From the NCBI RefSeq assembly GCF_045862745.1, contig NZ_BQXN01000023.1:1-38802 (forward strand): a stretch of DNA of 38,802 bases, written 5' to 3'. Below, piece after piece: positions 14,798-23,257 of the stretch. Below the pieces are notes generated by a model, which did not search any database, was not told the DNA's origin, and saw only the letters and a list, made by a program, of their open reading frames with translations. The stretch is from Furfurilactobacillus entadae (GTDB lineage: Bacteria > Bacillota > Bacilli > Lactobacillales > Lactobacillaceae). Position 1 is the first letter of the stretch. Each line of letters starts with the position of its first letter. The position numbers and the translations under genes are program-made.

Positions 14798-16375
14798 GTG
14801 GTTGAAGTTAATCAATTAACGAAAGAAATCGCAAAACGACGAACATTTGCCATTATTTCTCACCCCGATGCCGGGAAAACAACGTTAACGGAGCAAATGT
14901 TACTGTTAGGTGGCGTTGTTCGTGAGGCTGGTTCCGTTAAGGGAAGAAAAACAGGGAAGTTTGCAACATCTGACTGGATGGAAATTGAAAAGGAACGTGG
15001 TATTTCTGTAACCAGTTCCGTTTTACAATTTGATTTTGAAGATTGTCGGATTAACATTCTGGATACCCCAGGACATGAGGATTTCTCTGAAGATACGTAC
15101 CGAACGCTGATGGCCGTTGACTCAGTAATCATGGTCATTGACTCAGCCAAGGGGATCGAACCACAAACGCGAAAGCTATTCCAAATTTGTAAGATGCGTG
15201 GGATTCCGATTTTTACTTTTATGAATAAGATTGACCGTGATGGTCGGGAACCACTTGATTTATTGTCAGAGATTGAAGATACACTGGCAATCGAAACGTA
15301 TCCAATGAACTGGCCAGTTGGGATGGGTCGGGAACTAAAGGGGTTGGTTGATTTCCGGTCACACCACGCAACGTTGCTTGAAAAAAACCGTGAAGAGCAG
15401 GTTGTGGCGTTAAGTGACGATAACAACTTAGCTGCTGACGTTGCTTTAGGCCAAGACTCAATTTGGAAAGATACGCAGGACCAAATTGAATTACTTGAAC
15501 TCGCTGGGAATGAATTAACACCTGAAAAGGTTGCAACTGGGGCGTTAACGCCGGTCTTCTTTGGATCAGCGTTAACAAACTTTGGGGTGACTGATTTACT
15601 GAAGGGCTTTTTGAAGTACGCCCCGCAACCAGAAGATCACAAGCTTCAAAATGGTGATGTCTTGTCGGCCACAACAGACCAATTTGCCGGATTTATTTTC
15701 AAGATTCAGGCAAATATGAACCCGAATCACCGGGACCGGATTGCATTTGTTCGAATCTGTTCAGGAATGTTTGAACGGGGGATGGACGTTACGTTGGCGC
15801 GGACAGGCAAAAAGCTGCGGTTGAATAATTCCACCCAGTTTATGGCAGAGGAGCGTGAGAACGTGAACACGGCCGTTGCTGGTGACATTGTTGGACTGTA
15901 TGACACTGGAAACTTTCAGATTGGGGATTCGATCTACGCTGGAAGCCAAGAAGAAGTCTTTGAGGCACTGCCAACGTTTACCCCTGAGTTGTTTGTTCAT
16001 GTAACGCCGAAAAACGTTATGAAACAAAAATCCTTTACTAAAGGGATTGAGCAACTGGTTCAGGAAGGGGCCATTCAGTTGTTCCGGGCCGGAACCAGTA
16101 ATGACTACATTCTTGGTGCTGTTGGCCAATTGCAGTTTGAAGTTTTCCAATACCGGATGCAACATGAATATAATTCGGACGTTATTATGGAACCCATGGG
16201 TCATAAAATTGCCCGGTGGATCGAAGATGAGACGTTTGATGAATCGATGGCCTCCAGTCGGAACTTACTGGTTCGTGACCGTGAGGGGCGGCCGTTGTTC
16301 TTATTTGAAAATCAGTTTGCTGAAAATTGGTTCGTTTCAAAATATCCAGATGTAACATTATCAAAACGATTGTAA
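14798..16375 (+). CDS. prfC: Peptide chain release factor 3
   Basis: A 525-residue translational GTPase (RF3) that recycles RF1/RF2 from the ribosome after termination. The GTPase motifs are clear: SHPDAGKTT (21-29), the switch region ERGISVTSS, DTPGHEDF near residue 90, and NKID near residue 143. The length fits RF3. The start is GTG at 14798, supported by AAAAGGAGG seven bases upstream; an ATG five bases earlier is out of frame and closes quickly. The 188-residue open frame on the opposite strand is a coding shadow. Confidence 0.97.
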   Translation: MVEVNQLTKEIAKRRTFAIISHPDAGKTTLTEQMLLLGGVVREAGSVKGRKTGKFATSDWMEIEKERGISVTSSVLQFDFEDCRINILDTPGHEDFSEDTYRTLMAVDSVIMVIDSAKGIEPQTRKLFQICKMRGIPIFTFMNKIDRDGREPLDLLSEIEDTLAIETYPMNWPVGMGRELKGLVDFRSHHATLLEKNREEQVVALSDDNNLAADVALGQDSIWKDTQDQIELLELAGNELTPEKVATGALTPVFFGSALTNFGVTDLLKGFLKYAPQPEDHKLQNGDVLSATTDQFAGFIFKIQANMNPNHRDRIAFVRICSGMFERGMDVTLARTGKKLRLNNSTQFMAEERENVNTAVAGDIVGLYDTGNFQIGDSIYAGSQEEVFEALPTFTPELFVHVTPKNVMKQKSFTKGIEQLVQEGAIQLFRAGTSNDYILGAVGQLQFEVFQYRMQHEYNSDVIMEPMGHKIARWIEDETFDESMASSRNLLVRDREGRPLFLFENQFAENWFVSKYPDVTLSKRL

Positions 16376-16384
16376 TTTCTAGTA

Positions 16385-16429
16385 AACGTAAAAACCCTAA
16401 CAACATTATGTTGTTAGGGTTTTTACGTT
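16385..16429. terminator. Bidirectional terminator between prfC and the GtrB-like gene
   Basis: A 20-bp perfect stem (16385-16404 with 16410-16429), loop ATTAT, with AAAAA in the left arm and TTTTT in the right arm. It serves convergent genes. Confidence 0.93.
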
Positions 16430-16435
16430 GCTGAT

Positions 16436-17401
16436 TTAACGATTGCGCTGTGAATTTGGCGTGGAAAATTGATCGACATCAATCGTGAACCGGGGCCGGT
16501 GTTTGACCTCGGTGAAAATTTTCCCGATGTACTCACCAATCACACTAATGGCAATCAACTGGAGGCCACCCAAGAACCAAATGGAGGTAATGAGCGATGA
16601 CCAGCCGGTGGTTGTGTGACCAAGGCCGTGTTGGACAAAGGAGTAAATCATGCTAACAAGGCTGATGAGTGCCACCAAAAAGCCGGTGTTCATAATGATG
16701 TGAATTGGTGCGATTGAGAAGGAAGTAATGCCGTCTAAGGCAAAGTGAAGCATCTTCGATAGCGGATACTTTGTTTCACCAGCTTGGCGTTCCTTGCGGG
16801 CGTAAAAGACCTCATCATGGTTGAAACCGATCAAGGGGACAACCCCGCGAATGAACATGTTCCGTTCGTCATACTTCAGAAATTCAGTGACGGCCCGTTT
16901 GCTCATTAACCGATAGTCAGCTGAATTTGGGATCATATCAACGCCAAGGCGTTTCATAAACCAATAGAAACTGTTGGCAGTAAACCGTTTGAACTCATTA
17001 TCTGTTGTTCGATCATTACGGACACCGTAGACAATATCAGCGGTTAAACTTTTTTCAACCATTTCTGGAATTGTGGATTCATCGTCCTGTAAATCAGCAT
17101 CGATCGTAATCATCAGATCGGATTGGGGCCGAGCAACGGTTAACCCCGCAATGAGGGCGTTTTGATGGCCGTAGTTCCGACTGAATTTCACACCGGCAAC
17201 GTCGTTATACCGTTCATGAAATCCAGTGATGATGGCCCAGGTTTTATCCTGACTGCCGTCGTCAACACATAGAAGGGAACTAGCGTTGTCAATTTTTTGC
17301 TGGTCTTTAAGGTCATTAAGAATTTTTTGTAGTTTTGGTAATGTGTCTGGTAACGTTTCTTCCTCATTGTAACAGGGGAGAACGATTGTCAAAGTTGGCA
17401 T
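16436..17401 (-). CDS. Bactoprenol glycosyltransferase, GtrB/CsbB type (GT2)
   Basis: A 321-residue GT2 protein with two C-terminal membrane helices (about 230-255 and 265-295). N-terminal motifs are VLPCYNEEETLPDTL, DDGSQDKTW, then FSRNYGHQNALIAGL and the D-x-D region TIDADLQDD. GtrB/CsbB-type enzymes load a sugar on undecaprenyl phosphate for transfer to teichoic acids or other polymers outside the cell, with a GtrA-type protein as partner and a GT-C enzyme (YfhO type) for final transfer. Two GtrA-like genes are at 2.6-3.6 kb and YfhO is at 26.6 kb. AAAGAGG precedes the ATG. The sugar is unknown. Confidence 0.9.
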   Translation of the reverse strand: MPTLTIVLPCYNEEETLPDTLPKLQKILNDLKDQQKIDNASSLLCVDDGSQDKTWAIITGFHERYNDVAGVKFSRNYGHQNALIAGLTVARPQSDLMITIDADLQDDESTIPEMVEKSLTADIVYGVRNDRTTDNEFKRFTANSFYWFMKRLGVDMIPNSADYRLMSKRAVTEFLKYDERNMFIRGVVPLIGFNHDEVFYARKERQAGETKYPLSKMLHFALDGITSFSIAPIHIIMNTGFLVALISLVSMIYSFVQHGLGHTTTGWSSLITSIWFLGGLQLIAISVIGEYIGKIFTEVKHRPRFTIDVDQFSTPNSQRNR

Positions 17402-17463
17402 GTTTAGACCTCTTTAATGAATGTAATACAATCTGTTTAATAATAGCGTACTTCAAATGAATA

Positions 17464-17502
17464 AAAAAAACGAATCCGGGTCCTTTCAACCGGGTTCGTC
17501 AA
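17464..17502 (-). terminator. Terminator after htpX
   Basis: On the minus strand a GC-rich stem (CGAACCCGG with CCGGATTCG, one mismatch) is followed by a run of eight T. It ends the lemA-htpX operon. Confidence 0.8.
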
Positions 17503-17509
17503 GAAGCGG

Positions 17510-18409
17510 TTACATCTTTTCCAGTCTGGCAATTCGATCAGCCATTGGCGGATGCGTATCGAAGAGGTGTGCCATGGACCGTTTTTTCAGCGGGTCACTA
17601 ATGTAGAGGGCGGCACTGCTGGGGTCTGCTTCCGTCATGGGTTCACCCGCTGAAATCTTTTGTAAGGCCGAGATGAGCCCTTGTGGATTACGGGTGAGTT
17701 CGACAGCACCAGCATCCGCTAGGTATTCACGATTTCGTGAAAGCGCCATTTGGGCGATGGAAGCAGCGATGGGGGCGAGCACAATGAGGACGAGTGAGAC
17801 GACCAACAAAATGATTTGAAGGTAATCATTATTACTGTTGTTATCATTGCTGCGACGCCGGCCACCACCCCAAAATAACGAGCGCGCCCCGATGCTGGCA
17901 AGCATACTGATGGCAGCCGCTAGGGCAAGGGCAATAGTTTGTAAACGAATGTCGTAGTTGCGAACGTGACTCATTTCATGACCGATAACGCCTTCTAGTT
18001 CTTCACGGTTAAGGACGGCCAGGATCCCTGTTGTTGCAGCGACAGCAGCATGTTCCGGATCATTCCCGGTTGCAAAGGCGTTGGGACTGTCGTCATCAAT
18101 GATGAAAACCTTGGGCATTGGCACCCGGGCGACAAGTGCCATGTCTTCCACAATGTGCCATAGTTCAGGCGCTTGGTCTGCGCTGGTGATTTCACGGGCG
18201 TGGTTCATTCGCATGACAACGTTCGTGGAGTTACTGATCATCAAGAAACAGTAAAAGGCGGTAATCACTGCGGCCATTAATAGTCCGGCAATGGTACTCC
18301 CGATGATGGCGTAACCAAGTGCGGCGCCAACAGCCAGTGTTAATAAGATGAAACCAATTAGGACATACACCGTCCGGCGTTTGTTTTGACGAATCTGTTC
18401 GTATAACAA
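17510..18409 (-). CDS. htpX: Membrane zinc metalloprotease HtpX
   Basis: A 299-residue M48 protease that takes part in membrane protein quality control. The zinc-binding HEMSH motif is at residues 144-148 and the third-ligand segment SRNREYLADAGAV is near 225-237. Two N-terminal and two central membrane segments flank the catalytic domain. The start is TTG at 18409 (MLYEQIRQNKRR), with AAAGGAG eight bases upstream, consistent with lactobacillar HtpX. It follows lemA by 17 bp, a conserved pairing in Firmicutes. Confidence 0.95.
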   Translation of the reverse strand: MLYEQIRQNKRRTVYVLIGFILLTLAVGAALGYAIIGSTIAGLLMAAVITAFYCFLMISNSTNVVMRMNHAREITSADQAPELWHIVEDMALVARVPMPKVFIIDDDSPNAFATGNDPEHAAVAATTGILAVLNREELEGVIGHEMSHVRNYDIRLQTIALALAAAISMLASIGARSLFWGGGRRRSNDNNSNNDYLQIILLVVSLVLIVLAPIAASIAQMALSRNREYLADAGAVELTRNPQGLISALQKISAGEPMTEADPSSAALYISDPLKKRSMAHLFDTHPPMADRIARLEKM

Positions 18410-18426
18410 CGTGGTTACTCCTTTAT

Positions 18427-18990
18427 TTACTTATCAAACGACACTTTTGGCGCCGCTTTTTCTTCCTCAGGAACCTGTAAGTAGTCTGCTTTTTGGAAAT
18501 GGTGCATCCCGGCAACAAGGTTGCTTGGGAACGTTTGAAGTTTCATGTTCAGGCTGGCTGCACTGGTGTTATAGAGTTGACGGGAATAAGCCAATTTGTT
18601 TTCCGTATTGGTGAGTTCTTCCATCAATTTTGTGTACTCTTCGTTCGCCTTTAAATCAGGATAGGCTTCAGATAAGGCAAAAATACTCTTCAAACTGTTG
18701 CTCAATTGATCCGAAACGGCCATTGTTTGTGCGTGGTCATCAGCAGGAGTGTTTACCAGCTGGTTTCGTAAGCCAATCACTTTTTCTAACGTGCTTTGTT
18801 CATAATTACTGTAGCCCTTCACTGTTTCAACTAAGTTTGGAATTAAGTCATTCCGCCGTTTGAGTTGAACGTCAATTTGACTCCAAGATTCTTCTGTATA
18901 GGTACGCGCGCGAATTAAACCGTTGTAGATGCTAATGTACGCAATCACCAGAATAACGATGACAGCAACAATGATCAATGTCGTAATCAT
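18427..18990 (-). CDS. lemA: LemA family protein
   Basis: A 187-residue LemA protein: one N-terminal membrane anchor (4-22) followed by a long alpha-helical body. The signature begins YNGLIRARTYTEESWSQIDVQLKRR and includes DLIPNLVETVKGY. The function is not established; the gene is regularly found directly upstream of htpX, as here. AGAGGA stands about 11 bases before the ATG at 18990. The divergent acetyltransferase gene shares the 165-bp gap upstream. Confidence 0.93.
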   Translation of the reverse strand: MITTLIIVAVIVILVIAYISIYNGLIRARTYTEESWSQIDVQLKRRNDLIPNLVETVKGYSNYEQSTLEKVIGLRNQLVNTPADDHAQTMAVSDQLSNSLKSIFALSEAYPDLKANEEYTKLMEELTNTENKLAYSRQLYNTSAASLNMKLQTFPSNLVAGMHHFQKADYLQVPEEEKAAPKVSFDK

Positions 18991-19097
18991 GGGCTAAAAA
19001 TCCTCTTTTCAAATAAGTTTGTTGTTAACGTCTATTTTACCAAACATAACGGCGTCCGGGCGAATTGTTAAGCTCGTTTTAGGATTAAGCAAGGACT

Positions 19098-19126
19098 TTG
19101 CCTTTCGACCGGAAATTCGTTATGAT
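19098..19126 (+). promoter_or_regulatory. Promoter of the GNAT gene
   Basis: TTGCCT (19098-19103), 17-bp spacer, TATGAT (19121-19126). Transcription would start near 19133, only about ten bases before GGAGG at 19142-19146, which fixes where translation should begin. Confidence 0.65.
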
Positions 19127-19155
19127 AACAACATACGAAATGGAGGAGAATATTT

Positions 19156-19749
19156 ATCATAACAATCCGAGAAGCACAAAAAGATGACGCCGGTCAGATA
19201 GCCCCCCTCATCAACATTATCTTCAAAGAAATGGAACTAGAAGAACTAGAAGACGTTTCGGACCCTGCCGTCCTAAAGGCCATTACCGCTGCCTATCAGA
19301 GTGAAGCTTATCTCTCTGGTGTGGCAACAACGGTAGTGGCCGAGGCCGATGGTCAAGTAGTAGGGGTTGCCTTTGGTTATCCCGATGAAAATGAGGACGT
19401 TGTGGACCATGTGTTGGAAGCCGCAACCAAGTTTAGTGATGAATTCGCCGATGATCCATTTGGATCTGATTATGAGGCGTTCGAAAATGAGTGGTACTTA
19501 GATTCCATTGTGGTTGATCCTGAGTACCAGGGCATGGGGATTGGTGGCCAATTACTGGATGCCATCCCAGCATGTGCGCGTGCAGATAATAAGCGGGTCA
19601 TTGGATTAAACGTTGATTTCGATAATCCTGGGGCTAAAGCGCTATATCACCGTCACGGGTTTGAAACCGTGGGGACGACGCAGATTGGGTATCATTGGTA
19701 TGCCCATATGCAACGGTCCAGCGCAAGCAGAGAATCAGTCCGTGTCTAA
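19156..19749 (+). CDS. GNAT-family N-acetyltransferase with a non-standard start codon
   Basis: A GCN5-type acetyltransferase of about 197 residues using acetyl-CoA; the substrate is unknown. The core shows EWYLDSIVVDPEYQGMGIGGQLL (the Q/R-x-x-G-x-G/A acetyl-CoA loop is YQGMGIGG) and NPGAKALYHRHGFE. The family's N-terminal strand, TIREAQKDDAGQIAPLINII, lies upstream of the first ATG (19231). In that frame there is no ATG, GTG or TTG between the stop at 19126 and 19231. GGAGG at 19142-19146 is nine bases before an ATC at 19156 and twelve before an ATA at 19159. I place the start at ATC 19156 or ATA 19159, both uncertain. If neither works, an N-terminally truncated product from 19231 or a dead gene results. 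Confidence 0.72.
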   Translation: MITIREAQKDDAGQIAPLINIIFKEMELEELEDVSDPAVLKAITAAYQSEAYLSGVATTVVAEADGQVVGVAFGYPDENEDVVDHVLEAATKFSDEFADDPFGSDYEAFENEWYLDSIVVDPEYQGMGIGGQLLDAIPACARADNKRVIGLNVDFDNPGAKALYHRHGFETVGTTQIGYHWYAHMQRSSASRESVRV

Positions 19750-19783
19750 TCACTGAGCAAGCAATCTGTGCTAAATAAGTTAA

Positions 19784-19821
19784 GGGTTCAAGGTCATAAT
19801 GCTGGCCTTGAACCCTTTTTT
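19784..19821 (+). terminator. Terminator after the GNAT gene
   Basis: Stem GGGTTCAAGG (19784-19793) with CCTTGAACCC (19806-19815), followed by six T. Further pairing extends into the loop. Confidence 0.9.
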
Positions 19822-19849
19822 GTTGAGACGGCTTAATTAGTCAATGTAA

Positions 19850-19894
19850 AAACCAGCGTGTTTGTTAGAAAAACTCTAGCAAACACGCTGGTTT
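19850..19894 (-). terminator. Terminator after the MucBP-type gene
   Basis: A 15-bp perfect stem (19850-19864 with 19880-19894) that extends to about 20 bp with one wobble pair. On the minus strand it ends in a T-run. Confidence 0.88.
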
Positions 19895-19902
19895 AAGTTA
19901 GA

Positions 19903-20637
19903 TTATGAATTGCTGATGTTAATGGGTCCCGTTAGTTTGACGTACATTGAATTGATAAAACCAAGACCCTGTAATTGAAACCAGACGACACCAGAAGGAT
20001 CACTAATTTCACCTTCGATGATGACGGCGCTCCGGTTTGGAACGGTGCCAGCAGGCCGGCCATATGGTTCTGAATAATAAGAGACTGACTGACCGTCAAC
20101 AAAATCAATGGCACCACGAGCAGCAATGGGTTGAACGTCCCAATCGTGTTCTGGAAGTGGGGCTTCTTCGCGGGCAACTGTCTGGGCTGATTTAGAGCTC
20201 AGGGTAAACGCATTTGGTTTATACATCACCCATTGATTGATCCCCATGTTGTACCAAAATTCCCCGTTATCTGTGGCAATTCGTGAAAAGACCCGCCAAA
20301 CGGAACCAATTGGCATTTCAAGCGCCTGAAGTTCACCATCTGGTTGATCATAAGTGGGGAGGTCTTCTTGAATGGTTGCATACATGTGGACCTTTTCGAC
20401 TTCGGCCCAATCAGCCGTTCGGAAAAATAGGCGAACTTCTTGTTGATCGGTTGAAAAAACGCCGTCTAGATCCCCAGAATGCCGGAATAGTCGATAGTTG
20501 GCAAATTCTGGGATGTCAATTGTGTAATGATCACCGATATTACCACGAACTAATTTTGGATCTAACAGTGTATCACCGGAATCAACATCCGTGTAATAGA
20601 CCCATACTGGAATCCCTTCAACTACTTGTTCATTCAT
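19903..20637 (-). CDS. MucBP-like plus SH3-like domain protein without signal peptide
   Basis: A 244-residue protein. Residues 8-70 (IPVWVYYTDVDSGDTLLDPKLVRGNIGDHYTI, read in two parts) resemble a MucBP repeat, the mucin-binding-type beta domain with the pattern V.Y.D..G..L.....G..G..Y. Residues 82-145 and 170-240 look like two SH3-like repeats (YDQPDGE...GSVWRVF.....NGEFWYNMG and YSEPYGRPAGTVPNRSAVII...GVVWFQL). No signal peptide, membrane helix or LPXTG anchor is visible, so it is either cytoplasmic or leaves by an unusual route. It is flanked by its own terminator and stands alone. No function can be assigned. Confidence 0.7.
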   Translation of the reverse strand: MNEQVVEGIPVWVYYTDVDSGDTLLDPKLVRGNIGDHYTIDIPEFANYRLFRHSGDLDGVFSTDQQEVRLFFRTADWAEVEKVHMYATIQEDLPTYDQPDGELQALEMPIGSVWRVFSRIATDNGEFWYNMGINQWVMYKPNAFTLSSKSAQTVAREEAPLPEHDWDVQPIAARGAIDFVDGQSVSYYSEPYGRPAGTVPNRSAVIIEGEISDPSGVVWFQLQGLGFINSMYVKLTGPINISNS

Positions 20638-20753
20638 AAGTCAATAACCCCGTCGCTTTTTGATTAATAGCTTTAGTATAGCGCAATCGAGCTGGGAAAG
20701 GTGACTGGATCCTCGAGGCTTGGAAAATCTTTTAGCAAACTTAAAATAACAGT

Positions 20754-20806
20754 ACAAAAAAACTGGTCGGCTTCACCATGATGGTGAAGCCGACCAGTTT
20801 TTTTGT
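20754..20806. terminator. Long terminator after clpE
   Basis: A perfect inverted repeat with 26-base arms (20754-20779 and 20781-20806). The core is CTGGTCGGCTTCACCAT, with A- and T-runs at the two ends. It ends clpE on the minus strand and could stop plus-strand readthrough too. Confidence 0.93.
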
Positions 20807-20810
20807 TGTG

Positions 20811-23075
20811 TTAATCGTTGTTTTTAGCAGGTTCGCTTTGTTCAACTGGTGCAGGAGAAGCTTGGTCATCCGCTTGAACACTGATGTCATCGCCATCCAT
20901 AACGGCCAGTAAGTTATGGTCTGCTGGGTGATCAAGGAAGAAGTCGGCGATCCGATCTTCAAGTTGTTCCTGAATCACACGGCGAAGTGGGCGGGCCCCC
21001 ATTGCTGGATTGTAGCCCAGTTCAACTAACTTTGTTTCAACTGGCTTTGTCACACGAATGTGCAAGTCACGGTTGGCTAACTGATCGTTCATGTCGTTTA
21101 ACATAAGTTCAACGATCTGGCCCAGTGCTTCCTTATTAAGTGGATTGAACTCAACAATGTCATCAAACCGGTTTAAGAACTCTGGCTTAAAGTAATTGCT
21201 TAGTTTAGCCATCATGCTGGCATGAGAATCCGTTGATGCACCAAAACCAACACTACTTTCGCCCGTATCACCAGAACCGGCGTTAGACGTCATGATGATA
21301 ATGGTATCTTTGAATGAAACGGTCCGCCCTTGAGAATCTGTCAGACGACCGTCATCCAGAATTTGCAGGAACATGTGCATAACATCAGGGTGCGCCTTTT
21401 CAATTTCATCAAGGAGAATCAATGAGTAGGGGTGCCGACGAACTTGTTCAGTCAACTGACCGGCTTCTTCGTACCCCACGTAACCAGGGGCAGAACCAAT
21501 CAATTTAGAAACACTGTATTGTTCCATGTACTCACTCATGTCAAACCGAATCATGGCGTCACGTGAACCAAAGAGTTCATTCGCCAACTGCTTAGCAGTT
21601 TCAGTCTTTCCGACACCAGTGGGACCAACAAAGAGGAAGGAACCAATTGGACGACCCGTTTGGTTTAACCCAATTCGGTTCCGGCGAATGGCCCGGGCAA
21701 CCTTGTTGACGGCTTGATCCTGACCAATGACGTGAGCCTCTAGGCGTTTATCAAGATCCTTAAGCTGGGTTTTTTCTTGTGCCTGAAGGTCGCTAACTGG
21801 GATGTCGGTCTTTTCTTCAATGATGTGTTCAATGTCACGATTGGTGACCGTAGCAGCATCATCAGGTTGAGGATTTTCGTCTGCTTCCTTTTTGGCCTTT
21901 TCAAGTTGGTTAACTTGATCACGGTAGTAGGCGGCCTTTTCGTAGTCTTCCTTATCTAGGGCAGACTGCTTGTGAGCTTCCGCGGTGTGAATCTTGTCCT
22001 CAAATGACGTTGGGTCCACGTTACGTAACGTTAAGTTCTTCTTTGAACCGGCTTCATCCATTAAATCAATGGCCTTATCGGGCAGGAACCGGTCTTGAAT
22101 ATAACGTGCGGAAAGCTTAGCAGCTGCATCAATGGCTTCATCCGTGTAGTGAACGTGATGGTAGTCTTCGTACCGCTTTTGAATTCCCTTTAAAATGGCA
22201 ATGGTGTCTTCAACGGAAGGTTCTTCCACTTCGATTGGTTGGAACCGCCGGGCAAGCGCAGCATCCTTTTCGATGTCACGATATTCCTTTTGGGTGGTTG
22301 CACCAACCAGTTGGAACTCACCACGAGCAAGGGCAGGTTTCAACACGTTTCCGGCGTCCATGCCACCCTCAGCGTTTCCGGCGCCAACGACTTCATGAAT
22401 TTCATCAATGAAGAGGATAATGTCGTCATTTTTTGAAACTTCACTCATCAATTGTTGCATCCGTTGTTCAAATTGACCGCGGATTCCGGTTCCTTGAACC
22501 AGTGAAACAACGTCTAAACGGATGATTTGCTTGTTTAACAGCTTTTCAGGAACATTACCGTTAACAATGGCTTGTGCTAAGCCTTCAACAACAGCTGTCT
22601 TCCCAACCCCAGCTTCACCAATTAAAACGGGGTTGTTTTTCGTCCGGCGGTTAAGAATTTCGATGACCCGGTCAATTTCGCCATCACGGCCGATCACGGG
22701 GTCAATCTTTCCGGCCTTTGCTTGATCCGTTAGGTTTAAACCATATTGATCAAGAAGGGGGTGTTTACTGTTTTTATTTCGCCCGCCGTTATTACCGCCA
22801 CGGCCGGATTGCGTTTTAGGTCCCTGTTGGGCCTGTTGGAAATTGTTTTGGGCGCCGTTGCCACTTTGCATGGCAGAGAATAAATCGTCTAAGTTACCGA
22901 AACCAAATGGATCTTGAGCCATGTTTGCTCCTCCGTTTCCATTCATTAAATTATTTTGATAGTCTTGTAGTTTTTGATAGCAATCTTGACAAAGGTTAAC
23001 TTGCATCTCTTGACCATTCATATTGAGACCCAAGTGGATGGTCGCTTCATTTTGTTGACAATTTTGACAAAGCAT
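20811..23075 (-). CDS. clpE: ATP-dependent Clp ATPase ClpE
   Basis: A 754-residue AAA+ unfoldase that feeds ClpP and helps disaggregate proteins under stress. ClpE is recognised by the N-terminal zinc finger, with cysteines at 3, 6, 29 and 32, followed by a low-complexity linker rich in G, N and Q (about 42-105). AAA+ domain 1 has Walker A GEAGVGKT (153-160) and DEIHEVVGAG. A UVR motif (around 365-400, ALDKEDYEKAAYYRDQV) joins it to domain 2, which has GPTGVGKT and a ClpP-binding-type C-terminus. AAAGGAG precedes ATG by eight bases. Upstream lie a CtsR box and a CIRCE-type element, so heat-shock control is expected. Confidence 0.96.
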   Translation of the reverse strand: MLCQNCQQNEATIHLGLNMNGQEMQVNLCQDCYQKLQDYQNNLMNGNGGANMAQDPFGFGNLDDLFSAMQSGNGAQNNFQQAQQGPKTQSGRGGNNGGRNKNSKHPLLDQYGLNLTDQAKAGKIDPVIGRDGEIDRVIEILNRRTKNNPVLIGEAGVGKTAVVEGLAQAIVNGNVPEKLLNKQIIRLDVVSLVQGTGIRGQFEQRMQQLMSEVSKNDDIILFIDEIHEVVGAGNAEGGMDAGNVLKPALARGEFQLVGATTQKEYRDIEKDAALARRFQPIEVEEPSVEDTIAILKGIQKRYEDYHHVHYTDEAIDAAAKLSARYIQDRFLPDKAIDLMDEAGSKKNLTLRNVDPTSFEDKIHTAEAHKQSALDKEDYEKAAYYRDQVNQLEKAKKEADENPQPDDAATVTNRDIEHIIEEKTDIPVSDLQAQEKTQLKDLDKRLEAHVIGQDQAVNKVARAIRRNRIGLNQTGRPIGSFLFVGPTGVGKTETAKQLANELFGSRDAMIRFDMSEYMEQYSVSKLIGSAPGYVGYEEAGQLTEQVRRHPYSLILLDEIEKAHPDVMHMFLQILDDGRLTDSQGRTVSFKDTIIIMTSNAGSGDTGESSVGFGASTDSHASMMAKLSNYFKPEFLNRFDDIVEFNPLNKEALGQIVELMLNDMNDQLANRDLHIRVTKPVETKLVELGYNPAMGARPLRRVIQEQLEDRIADFFLDHPADHNLLAVMDGDDISVQADDQASPAPVEQSEPAKNND

Positions 23076-23158
23076 TCAATCACTCCTTTAAGATGACACG
23101 TGCTGGCACGTCAAGTGGTCGCACGGTGCTGAGGTGGTTGGTTTACATCAAACTCGTG

Positions 23159-23175
23159 TTTGACCAACCTTGACC
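23159..23175 (-). promoter_or_regulatory. CtsR operator of clpE
   Basis: On the minus strand this reads GGTCAAGGTTGGTCAAA, two GGTCAAA-type heptads with a 3-bp spacer, the known CtsR binding pattern with one mismatch. It lies just downstream of the clpE -10 box. Confidence 0.85.
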
Positions 23176-23185
23176 TTTTACCAGT

Positions 23186-23213
23186 ATTATACACGCTAAC
23201 TAAAAGTGTGCAA
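23186..23213 (-). promoter_or_regulatory. clpE promoter
   Basis: On the minus strand: TTGCAC (23213-23208), 16-bp spacer, TATAAT (23191-23186). The transcript start would fall near 23180, next to the CtsR box. Confidence 0.75.
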
Positions 23214-23230
23214 GTCGTTTGCTTCTTTTT

Positions 23231-23257
23231 TTAGCACTTTATCTAAATGAGTGCTAA
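23231..23257. promoter_or_regulatory. CIRCE element (HrcA operator)
   Basis: TTAGCACTT-N9-GAGTGCTAA, one mismatch from the consensus TTAGCACTC-N9-GAGTGCTAA. It starts 17 bp upstream of the clpE -35 box, so HrcA binding here could act on clpE or on the divergent plus-strand gene. Confidence 0.8.

Noticed and set aside
14860..15426. 188-residue open frame on the minus strand inside prfC
   Set aside because: It lies wholly opposite the well-supported prfC frame, has no ribosome site and encodes a serine-rich sequence typical of antisense shadows.
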